From positions 124,001 to 188,000 of the forward strand of contig JAIXYP010000002.1 of NCBI GenBank assembly GCA_027490155.1: a stretch of 64,000 nt of DNA. Direction: 5' to 3'. The position numbers were made by a program, and so were the translations under genes. Source of the DNA: Cytophagaceae bacterium. Lineage in GTDB: Bacteria; Bacteroidota; Bacteroidia; Cytophagales; Flexibacteraceae. Position 1 is the stretch's first letter. Every line of letters starts with the position of its first letter. The notes beneath the pieces were generated by a model, which was given only the letters and a program-made list of their open reading frames with translations, was not told where the DNA came from and searched no databases. Shown one piece after another: positions 1 to 7,067 of this stretch.

Positions 1-189
1 TTAGAGTATCCACTTTTTACCGTGTTAAAATTGATAAAATGCCCGCTGCTAGCGACTGTTATCACAACAGGCTCCGCAAACGGACTGCAAAAGTACGGCA
101 TGGACTCCGATTTCCCAATACCTAAGCTGATATTATCAGCTAGATATTTGGCCAAATATCCAATTGGCCGGTCGCTTCGGTTTCAATAA
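1..189 (+). CDS. Possible 3' end of a gene cut by the window edge
   Basis: Frame 1 is open from the first base to a TAA at 187-189 (62 codons, no start inside the window). It ends in a basic tail of the type RSLRFQ. I recognise no family. A random 62-codon open frame is not rare, and two perfect palindromes lie inside it, so it may be non-coding. It would converge on gldH. Confidence 0.3.
   Translation, partial: LEYPLFTVLKLIKCPLLATVITTGSANGLQKYGMDSDFPIPKLILSARYLAKYPIGRSLRFQ
125..167. repeat. Cluster of three perfect palindromes
   Basis: Positions 125-141 form an 8+1+8 palindrome (AGCTGATA, T, TATCAGCT). Positions 143-160 form an 18-bp perfect palindrome centred on TTTGGCCAAA, and 160-167 is CCAATTGG. 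They follow one another almost without gaps. Function unknown: operator, structured RNA end, or chance within a coding end. Confidence 0.6.
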
Positions 190-218
190 GGTTGCTCAAA
201 CCCCTTAGGGCCACCTAT

Positions 219-259
219 TAGCAAGGTAGGACGAGCCCCTGGAAGCCCCTACTTTGCTA
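219..259 (-). terminator. Stem-loop over the gldH stop codon
   Basis: Positions 248-259 and 219-230 pair over 11 of 12 bases, reading TAGCAAAGTAGG and CCTACCTTGCTA on the minus strand. The stem includes the gldH stop codon. No T-run follows, so it may be a 3'-end protecting structure or a weak terminator. Confidence 0.35.
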
Positions 260-815
260 CACTTACCTTCTGGACCAACACCCCAACGCAAGCAATTCCG
301 GGCAGGGTGCTCTGGCGCATGTATTGCCTTAGGCTAAGCCTATACTGCCCTGGTTGCTTAAACTGGACCTCTTTATAGGCAAGCAGGGTATTATCGCGCA
401 CGTCTGCCAAACCACTGCCTAAGGGCTGGCCAGTCTCGGGATTGGCTAAAAAGAACTGCTTGAGGCTACCTGTCGGTTTGGATGTTCCGGGACCCACGAT
501 TTCGTCTTTGAGGTAGATGTTAGCGTAGGGGTAGTCTAGGTTGTTGCGCATGAAGTAGTAGATGTTGTAGCTTGCCTGCACATCATCAATCTGGAAGGCA
601 AAGGTTTTAGCGCTATCCTGCACCCATTGCCCATCTGCCATAATTACTTGGTCCTGAAAAACGACATCATGTTGCTGGCAGCTGCTCAATAAGGCCATCA
701 GGCTGATCATGAGACCCCAAACCCCTATCTTGACCAAGGAGAAAAACCTATCGGCTTTACTTAGGTAAGTAGTTTGCCAACTGTGGGCACCATTAAGTTG
801 ATTAGGTAACTTCAT
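249..815 (-). CDS. gldH: Gliding motility lipoprotein GldH
   Basis: A 188-residue lipoprotein matching the GldH family, an essential gliding component in Flavobacterium that is found alongside T9SS genes; it is expected on the periplasmic side of a membrane. A hydrophobic stretch leads to a lipobox (LLSSC) with the lipidated cysteine at about residue 46, then a beta-rich domain with the family's YNIYYFMRNN stretch. I chose the ATG at 815; an upstream GTG at 821 lies inside the promoter -7 element. The region before the lipobox is unusually long, so a start closer to the cysteine (for example a TTG or the Met near residue 36) is possible. It is divergent from pyrR. The family call rests on overall resemblance and the lipobox. 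Confidence 0.8.
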   Translation of the reverse strand: MKLPNQLNGAHSWQTTYLSKADRFFSLVKIGVWGLMISLMALLSSCQQHDVVFQDQVIMADGQWVQDSAKTFAFQIDDVQASYNIYYFMRNNLDYPYANIYLKDEIVGPGTSKPTGSLKQFFLANPETGQPLGSGLADVRDNTLLAYKEVQFKQPGQYRLSLRQYMRQSTLPGIACVGVLVQKVSVAK

Positions 816-820
816 CAGCA

Positions 821-828
821 CAAAGATA
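821..828 (-). promoter_or_regulatory. Bacteroidota -7 element for gldH
   Basis: The minus strand reads TATCTTTG, an exact match to TAnnTTTG. It lies 6 bases before the chosen ATG, implying a very short or absent leader. No clear TTG -33 element is present at the usual spacing. Confidence 0.5.
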
Positions 829-1090
829 GGGGCAAAATTAGGTCCATGCCTCGTGAGGGACAGGTTGTTGTTGGCAGGAAAATGGCAGCTCCCCTTGGCA
901 CCATACTAGCTGGAGGACAATCTGCAATACTGAAGGGCAAAAGATTTTGATGTGGGCAGTGCCATTGCTATCAATATCATACGCTAATTTGCAGCAAGGT
1001 TGCAGGTTGATCCTAATAAAAGCAAGCACTAAGTCCCGGACATCCTAGTCTCTCAGTCCTAGTTGCTGCCCCTGCACCAGCATAGGTGAT

Positions 1091-1654
1091 ATGACAAGTA
1101 AGGTCTTGATTTCGGCACCGAGAATTGAGGTGATGCTCACCCGACTCTGCCATCAGTTATTAGAAAACCACGAGGACCTTACCGAAACTGTTATCCTCGG
1201 GCTCCAACCACGGGGGACCTTGCTGGCCAAACGCATTGGTGCTAAACTTTCCGAAATTAGTGGTCAGGCCGTCGCCATAGGGTGGATTGATGTTACTTTT
1301 CACCGCGATGACTTTAGGCGGCGTGACACCCCACTCCAGCCCAATGCTACCCATGTGCCCTACGTAATAGAAGGCAAACGTGTAGTTCTTATCGATGATG
1401 TGTTATTTACAGGCCGTACTGTCCGCAGTGCGCTGGATGCCATGATTGCCTATGGCCGTCCTCGTAAGGTGGAGCTACTGGTCCTGATCGACCGATATTA
1501 TGCCCGTGAGCTACCAATTGAAGCTAGTTACATCGGCACCAGTATCAACTCGAGCTTCAACGAACGTGTGCAAGTCAACTGGGCCGGCGAAAACGATGCT
1601 ACTCAGGATGAAGTTTGGCTTTTGAGCCCAGACGCCCCTACCCTGTCATCTTAA
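1091..1654 (+). CDS. pyrR: PyrR: pyr regulator / uracil phosphoribosyltransferase
   Basis: A 187-residue type I phosphoribosyltransferase of the PyrR family. The PRPP-binding loop VVLIDDVLFTGRT is at about residues 98-110, and the RRRDTPLQP stretch at about 76-84 is typical of PyrR. In Firmicutes PyrR binds pyr mRNA to cause attenuation and has weak UPRTase activity (UMP from uracil and PRPP). I see no attenuator hairpin ahead of pyrB, so an RNA-binding role here is unproven. It lies 52 bp before pyrB, consistent with co-transcription and with pyrimidine control. Length and motifs are complete. Confidence 0.93.
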   Translation: MTSKVLISAPRIEVMLTRLCHQLLENHEDLTETVILGLQPRGTLLAKRIGAKLSEISGQAVAIGWIDVTFHRDDFRRRDTPLQPNATHVPYVIEGKRVVLIDDVLFTGRTVRSALDAMIAYGRPRKVELLVLIDRYYARELPIEASYIGTSINSSFNERVQVNWAGENDATQDEVWLLSPDAPTLSS

Positions 1655-1706
1655 TACTAATAGCTACCTGCTTGACCGAAACTTCGAAGCCACTCAAATC
1701 CTACCG

Positions 1707-2630
1707 ATGAAAGTCCTGAGCGTAAAGCACCTACTTGGCATCAAGAACCTTACCAATGCCGATATCGAGCTGATCTTGGAGACGGCGAGCTATTTTAAGG
1801 AGGTCCTTAATCGGCCGATCAAGAAGGTACCATCATTGCGGGAGGTCACTGTAGCTAATATCTTTTTTGAGAATAGCACCCGGACCCGCTTATCCTTCGA
1901 ACTGGCCCAAAAACGCCTAAGTGCCGATGTCATCAACTTTGCGGCTAGTAATAGCTCGGTCAAAAAGGGCGAAACACTGCTGGATACTGTCAACAATATC
2001 TTGGCAATGAAGGTGGACATGGTCGTGATGAGGCATGCAAGTGTTGGTGCACCTCACTTTTTGGCGCAACATATCAAAGCCAATATCGTCAATGCAGGGG
2101 ATGGCACCCACGAACACCCAACCCAGGCCCTGCTTGATGCCTTCACGATCAAGGAAAAACTAGGGGATGTGGCTGGCAAAAAGGTGGCCATCATTGGTGA
2201 CATCACGCATAGCCGGGTGGCACTGAGCAACATCTTTTGTTTGCAGAAACTCGGTGCTGAGATTATGGTCTGCGGCCCCACCACCCTAATCCCGCGGCAT
2301 CTGCACCAATTAGGAGTCAAAGTGAGTCATGATGTAGATGCAGCCCTAGCCTGGGCAGATGTGGCCAATGTGCTACGTATACAACTTGAGCGGCAACAGA
2401 TCCAGTACTTCCCGTCCTTGCGCGAATACAGCCGATACTTTGGCATCGACAAGGCCCGCCTTGATAAACTAGATGCCCCTAAGGTAATCATGCACCCAGG
2501 GCCTATCAACCGAGGGGTGGAGCTCAGCAGCGATGTAGCAGATAGTGATCATGCCGTTATCCTGGACCAAGTAGAGAACGGCGTAGCCGTCCGGATGGCG
2601 GTAATGTATTTGCTGGCGAATGGGGGGTAG
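1707..2630 (+). CDS. pyrB: Aspartate carbamoyltransferase, catalytic subunit
   Basis: A 307-residue ATCase catalytic chain, which joins carbamoyl phosphate and L-aspartate to N-carbamoyl-aspartate in de novo UMP synthesis. Visible motifs are the carbamoyl-phosphate loop STRTR at about 57-61, HPTQALLD at about 137-144, and the C-terminal HPGPINRG at about 263-270. No pyrI regulatory subunit is adjacent; many Bacteroidota carry pyrI elsewhere, so this does not show a free catalytic trimer. pyrR is directly upstream, and carB, which makes its substrate, lies at 50.3 kb. The ATG at 1707 gives the expected N-terminus. Confidence 0.96.
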   Translation: MKVLSVKHLLGIKNLTNADIELILETASYFKEVLNRPIKKVPSLREVTVANIFFENSTRTRLSFELAQKRLSADVINFAASNSSVKKGETLLDTVNNILAMKVDMVVMRHASVGAPHFLAQHIKANIVNAGDGTHEHPTQALLDAFTIKEKLGDVAGKKVAIIGDITHSRVALSNIFCLQKLGAEIMVCGPTTLIPRHLHQLGVKVSHDVDAALAWADVANVLRIQLERQQIQYFPSLREYSRYFGIDKARLDKLDAPKVIMHPGPINRGVELSSDVADSDHAVILDQVENGVAVRMAVMYLLANGG

Positions 2631-2721
2631 GGGTTGGTTTTGTAGAAAAGATTTTAACAAGGTAGAGAATTAATAACACCTACCATACGCCTACAAGAAA
2701 TACACCCACCAAACACCCTGT

Positions 2722-3145
2722 TGGAACTTTCGGTTCCAGATTTTTGTAAAGGCTCTTGACTTGCTTTAGGAAGCCGTTATCCAGTACCGTAGTGGGGAGC
2801 TGTCACAGCTAGCTATGGAGGGTCTAATCCAACGCTTTGAGTACACCTGGGAGTTGGCATGGCAAGTCTTGAAGGATTATCAGGAATACCAAGGGATCGT
2901 TATAGTCACCATCAGCCCAAGATTAGTGATTAATAAAGCCTTTTGTAGCCAAACTAATTGATGATCCAGAGGTTTTGTTTTAGATGATAGATGTTCGTAA
3001 TGGGTTATCTTATAGGTATGACCGCACTGATTTTTTGGCAGCATTAGAGAATATTGATACCCATTTTTTGGCTGCTCGGACTAAAATAAAAACAGATTTC
3101 AGCAATCGGTTAAACGAAGATATGGCATGCTTCAGTTTGGCCTAA
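2722..3145 (+). pseudogene. Decayed HEPN-type (HI0074-like) nucleotidyltransferase partner
   Basis: Conceptual translation gives a HI0074/TIGR01987-like protein in pieces. From 2722 it reads WNFRFQIFVKALDLL, then a TAG at 2767-2769, then EAVIQYRSGELSQ and LIQRFEYTWELAWQVLKDY. A one-base frameshift near 2945 moves it to frame 2 (AKLIDDPEVLF). A second TAG follows at 2981-2983, then MIDVRNGLSYRYDRTDF up to a TAA at 3143-3145. Two nonsense codons plus one frameshift and no clear start indicate a dead gene. The family is the small helical partner of MNT nucleotidyltransferases in toxin-antitoxin-like pairs. It overlaps the next pseudogene by 19 bases, the usual arrangement of such pairs. Confidence 0.8.
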
Positions 3146-3425
3146 CTGAAGCACAATTGAAAATCGTCCTCGAAATAGATCGATTACACCATAATCAATA
3201 CGGTAATATCGAAAAAGTTGCTATTGAGGGTTCTTGGGCTGTTGGGTGTTACAAGCCTTATTCTGACCTTGATTTAGCCTTGTTTGGAAACATCTCAACT
3301 AGGCAAATTACCGAACTCCGTGAAGCATTTGCCGAAACAACCTCCCTATGATGGTTGACTTAATAGCATACGACAAGGTCACCAATCAAGTCCTGAAAGA
3401 AAAAATTATTGCGGAGGGGGTATAG
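3127..3425 (+). pseudogene. Decayed MNT-type nucleotidyltransferase
   Basis: A minimal nucleotidyltransferase (NTP_transf_2/MNT, HI0073-like). The first part has the active-site region IEGSWAVGCYKPYSDLDLAL; functional members usually have GSRA, so the arginine is replaced by tryptophan while the DLD pair remains. A frameshift at about 3342 breaks it: the original frame stops at 3349-3351, and the family-like C-terminus (LPMMVDLIAYDKV, ending KIIAEGV) continues in another frame to a TAG at 3423-3425. It would have been the antitoxin-like partner of the upstream HEPN remnant. Frameshift plus active-site change suggest long-term decay. Confidence 0.8.
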
Positions 3426-3715
3426 TTAAGTTAAAAACAACTTCGTTCCAAAGGGAATATCTATTATTTGATTAAGTTTTAGGTACAATAATATTGTTTA
3501 TTTAATTTAAAGGCTCGTTAGATTGAGGCATCTAAACTTAGGTAATTTCACCCCAACAAGTCTTGTTTTCAGGTAGGAAGATCGTGACATTCTTGACGGT
3601 AGCAACGCCCCAAATCCCGCCCAAATCACTAAATTGCAGCCCCTTTGCCTGTTTTTAGCCCTTTTGGGGCCTCATTGGCAAGTGGATACCTGTCAAGACC
3701 CCACATTAGCACAGC
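3426..3715. other. Intergenic region before valS
   Basis: An AT-rich half (3426-3530) next to the pseudogenes is followed by more typical sequence. I see no gene, RNA or convincing promoter. GCCCC and GGGGC blocks around 3640-3670 could form a weak stem ahead of valS, but no T-box-like element is recognisable. Confidence 0.4.
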
Positions 3716-6367
3716 ATGGAGCTCACCAAGACCTATAACCCCTCCGAAGTAGAACAACACTGGTACCAATACTGGCTCGACAATGGCTATTTTGCTAGTA
3801 AGCCGAACCCAGATAAGGAGCCTTACTGTGTCGTGATCCCGCCACCTAACGTGACGGGGGTGCTTCACATGGGCCACATGCTCAATAATACGATTCAGGA
3901 TGTGATGGTTAGGCGGGCAAGGATGCTAGGTAAGGAAGCCTGTTGGGTTCCAGGTACTGATCATGCCAGCATCGCAACGGAGGCCAAGGTGGTCCAAATG
4001 CTACGGGCCGAAGGTATCCACAAAAAGGACCTGAGCCGTGAAGCCTTTTTGGAGCGGGCATGGGAGTGGAAAGAAAAGTATGGCGGCATCATCCTGAAGC
4101 AACTGCGGCACCTAGGCTGCAGTGCCGACTGGGACCGTACGCGTTTCACCATGGAACCCAAACTGTCAGCAGCGGTGATTGATACCTTTGTAGACTTGTA
4201 CAACAAAGGCCTGATGTACCGTGGCTTGCGTATGGTTAACTGGGACCCAATTGGCAAAACAGCCCTTAGCGATGAAGAGGTTTTCCATAAGGAGGTCAAT
4301 AGCAAACTCTATTACGTCAAGTACTATTATGCAGATGCGGCTGGCAAACCTACCGCTGAGTTCCTGACTGTAGCGACCACTCGACCTGAGACCATTTTGG
4401 CTGACGTTGCGATTGCTGTCAACCCAGAGGACGAAAGGTATCTGGCATTACTTGGCAAACACGTCATTGTGCCCTTCACCGACAGGCTCATTCCGATTAT
4501 TGGGGATAATTATGTCGATGCTGCCTTCGGTACTGGTTGCCTTAAGGTGACCCCAGCGCATGACATCAATGACTATGAAATCGGCCTTAGGCATAACCTG
4601 CCGATCATCGAAGGGCTTAATGATGACGGCACCCTGAGTGAGGCTGTTGGCATACCGAAATATATTGGCCTTGATCGGTTTGAGGCACGTAAGCTGATGG
4701 GGCAAGACCTCGAAGAGGCTGGCCACATCCTTAAGGTCGAAGAGATCAAAAACAACCTTGGCTATAGCGAACGCACCAACGCCGTGATCGAGCCAAGATT
4801 GAGCCTGCAATGGTTCCTGAAGATGAAGGAGCTGGCAGGCCCTGCACTTGATGCAGTGATGAACGACACCATCAAACTGCACCCTGCAAGGTTCAAGAAC
4901 ACCTATCGCGTCTGGATGGAAAACGTCCGCGACTGGTGCGTTAGTCGGCAGCTGTGGTGGGGCCAACGAATCCCGGCCTACTACTTGCCAGATGGCCAGA
5001 TTGTAGTCGCCAACTCGGATGAAAAGGCATTGGCTTTGGCACAAGCCTTGGTCTCAGGCATCACGGCTGACCAGCTGAAGCAGGACGAAGACGTAATGGA
5101 CACTTGGTTCAGCTCGTGGCTATGGCCGATCTCGGTTTTTGATGGCTTCGAAAACCCAGATAACGAGGACATCAACTACTACTACCCAACTGCTGACTTA
5201 GTGACTGCCCCAGAGATCTTATTCTTCTGGGTAGCAAGGATGGTCATGGCTGGGTATGAATACCGTGGTCTTCCGCCTTTCCGCAACGTATATCTGACAG
5301 GAATCGTCCGAGATAAACAAGGGCGAAAAATGAGCAAAAGTCTCGGTAATAGCCCCGATCCGCTTGATCTTATTGCCCAATATGGTGCTGATGCCGTCAG
5401 GGTTGGGATGTTGCTTTGCTCCCCAGCAGGGAACGACCTGCCCTACGACGAAAAACTGGTCGAGCAAGGCCGCAACTTCTGCAACAAGATCTGGAACGCC
5501 TACCGCCTAATCCAAGGCTGGCAGGTTGATGAAACCCTTGCGCAACCGGCTGACAATCAGGTAGCGATTGCGTGGTTCGGTAGCCGCATTAGCCAGGCCA
5601 TCACCGAGGTTAACGACCTGTATGACAAGTTCAGGATGAGTGAGGCCCTGATGACTACCTACAAATTGGTCTGGGATGACTTCTGTGCTTGGTACCTCGA
5701 GCTGATCAAACCTGCCTATCAGGCCCCGATCGATGCGCAAACCTTGGCTGCTACCCACCAGTTTCTGGAGCAAGTTTTGGCTTTGTTGCACCCCTTCACT
5801 CCCTTCATCACGGAGGAGCTTTGGCAGAACCTGAATAACCGCAATACCGAGCAGGCCCTTATCATCTCTGCATGGCCACAGGCCCAAACAGTTGATACCG
5901 ACCTACTAGCCGCTGCAGATCATGCCTTTGAGGTTATCAACCAAATCCGGAACGTACGCAGCAACAAAGGCCTATCACCTCGTGAGCCATTGGCCCTATT
6001 GGTCAAAACAGCCGACACATCCGCCTACCAGCAGTTTGGCGGCCTGATAAGCAAACTGGGCAACCTCAATGAGCTTGGCATCAACGCCGAAAGCGCAGAG
6101 GCTATCCAGGGGGTGCAGTTCGTCGTCAAAGGTGATGAATGTTTGATCCCGATGGAAGGCCTGATTGATGTTGAGGCCGAACGCGAAGCCCTCACCAAAG
6201 AGCTGAACTATACAATCGGCTTCCGTGACTCAGTTAAAGCCAAACTCAGCAACGAAAAGTTTGTGGCCAATGCCAAAGCTGACGTTGTGGAGCGCGAACG
6301 CCAAAAACTAGCAGATGCTGAAGCCAAAATCAATGCCTTAGAGCAATCCTTGGTTTCCTTGGCCTAG
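3716..6367 (+). CDS. valS: Valyl-tRNA synthetase
   Basis: An 883-residue class I synthetase that charges tRNA-Val in the cytosol. The HIGH motif is HMGH at residues 51-54, and KMSKS is at about 538-542. Between them lies the CP1 editing domain. The C-terminus ends in an alanine- and lysine-rich coiled coil typical of ValRS, which clamps the tRNA. Length matches bacterial ValRS. The ATG at 3716 starts with the usual ELTKTYNPSEVEQHWYQYW. It is a single gene after the decayed HEPN/MNT pair, with tdk starting about 140 bp downstream on the same strand. Confidence 0.97.
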   Translation: MELTKTYNPSEVEQHWYQYWLDNGYFASKPNPDKEPYCVVIPPPNVTGVLHMGHMLNNTIQDVMVRRARMLGKEACWVPGTDHASIATEAKVVQMLRAEGIHKKDLSREAFLERAWEWKEKYGGIILKQLRHLGCSADWDRTRFTMEPKLSAAVIDTFVDLYNKGLMYRGLRMVNWDPIGKTALSDEEVFHKEVNSKLYYVKYYYADAAGKPTAEFLTVATTRPETILADVAIAVNPEDERYLALLGKHVIVPFTDRLIPIIGDNYVDAAFGTGCLKVTPAHDINDYEIGLRHNLPIIEGLNDDGTLSEAVGIPKYIGLDRFEARKLMGQDLEEAGHILKVEEIKNNLGYSERTNAVIEPRLSLQWFLKMKELAGPALDAVMNDTIKLHPARFKNTYRVWMENVRDWCVSRQLWWGQRIPAYYLPDGQIVVANSDEKALALAQALVSGITADQLKQDEDVMDTWFSSWLWPISVFDGFENPDNEDINYYYPTADLVTAPEILFFWVARMVMAGYEYRGLPPFRNVYLTGIVRDKQGRKMSKSLGNSPDPLDLIAQYGADAVRVGMLLCSPAGNDLPYDEKLVEQGRNFCNKIWNAYRLIQGWQVDETLAQPADNQVAIAWFGSRISQAITEVNDLYDKFRMSEALMTTYKLVWDDFCAWYLELIKPAYQAPIDAQTLAATHQFLEQVLALLHPFTPFITEELWQNLNNRNTEQALIISAWPQAQTVDTDLLAAADHAFEVINQIRNVRSNKGLSPREPLALLVKTADTSAYQQFGGLISKLGNLNELGINAESAEAIQGVQFVVKGDECLIPMEGLIDVEAEREALTKELNYTIGFRDSVKAKLSNEKFVANAKADVVERERQKLADAEAKINALEQSLVSLA

Positions 6368-6503
6368 TCTGAACTACATTGCAGACAGTACTCGATAACC
6401 CACAACCTACCATCCATTAACGCTTTCCTCCGTTTTGCAACTTCATCCCTCGCCCGAAGCACATCGATTTAATCAACATCCTAACAACCACAACGGCAAC
6501 CTA

Positions 6504-7067
6504 ATGGTACAGCCTACAGGTTGGGTCGAGGTCATTTGTGGCTGTATGTTTAGTGGCAAAACTGAGGAGCTGATCCGACGCCTGAAACGTGCACAACTAG
6601 CAGGTCAGAAGGTGGCGATCTTCAAACCGGTGATTGATGTCCGTTACCACCTCGAGAACATCGTCTCGCACAACAACAACCACATCAGCAGCACCCCTGT
6701 ACAGTCAGCTAAGGAGATCATTATGCACGCCCCAGATCATGATGTGATCGGGATAGACGAAGTGCAATTTTTCGACCCTAACATCGTTGAGGTCGTGGGA
6801 TGGCTGGCCAACCATGGTAAACGGGTCGTGGTCAGCGGGCTGGATATGGACTTTGCAGCCAAACCATTTGGGCCAATGCCATCCATTATGGCAGTAGCCG
6901 AGTTTGTAACTAAACTGCATGCTATCTGCATGAAGTGCGGTAACGAGGCCAGCTACAGTTATCGTCTGGTCCGGAGCGAAGAGACCTTCCTCTTGGGCGA
7001 AACCGAAGCCTATGAAGCCCGCTGCCGACACTGTTATTACCAATCAATGGACGAGCGCAATGCCTAA
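6504..7067 (+). CDS. tdk: Thymidine kinase (type II)
   Basis: A 187-residue type II thymidine kinase, phosphorylating thymidine in the salvage pathway. The P-loop GCMFSGKT is at residues 13-20, the DEVQFF Walker B-type stretch is mid-protein, and a zinc site is formed by CMKCG and CRHC near the C-terminus. An upstream in-frame TTG at 6435 would add 23 low-similarity residues; the ATG at 6504 gives the start expected for Bacteroidota homologues (a few residues, then VEVICG). Its stop overlaps the chosen porZ start by 8 bases, suggesting coupling. Confidence 0.95.
   Translation: MVQPTGWVEVICGCMFSGKTEELIRRLKRAQLAGQKVAIFKPVIDVRYHLENIVSHNNNHISSTPVQSAKEIIMHAPDHDVIGIDEVQFFDPNIVEVVGWLANHGKRVVVSGLDMDFAAKPFGPMPSIMAVAEFVTKLHAICMKCGNEASYSYRLVRSEETFLLGETEAYEARCRHCYYQSMDERNA

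Noticed and set aside
838-1029. 63-codon open frame on the minus strand between gldH and pyrR
   Set aside because: No family resemblance, unusual composition and it would cover the gldH promoter; likely chance.
1655-1706. PyrR-dependent attenuator between pyrR and pyrB
   Set aside because: The gap is only 52 bases and shows no terminator hairpin or PyrR-binding loop.
3600-3715. T-box or riboswitch before valS
   Set aside because: Only a weak GCCCC/GGGGC pairing; no T-box sequence. T-boxes are also rare in Bacteroidota.
4448-5044. 198-codon frame antisense to valS
   Set aside because: The opposite strand is clearly valS with all class I motifs; the antisense frame follows from its codon bias.
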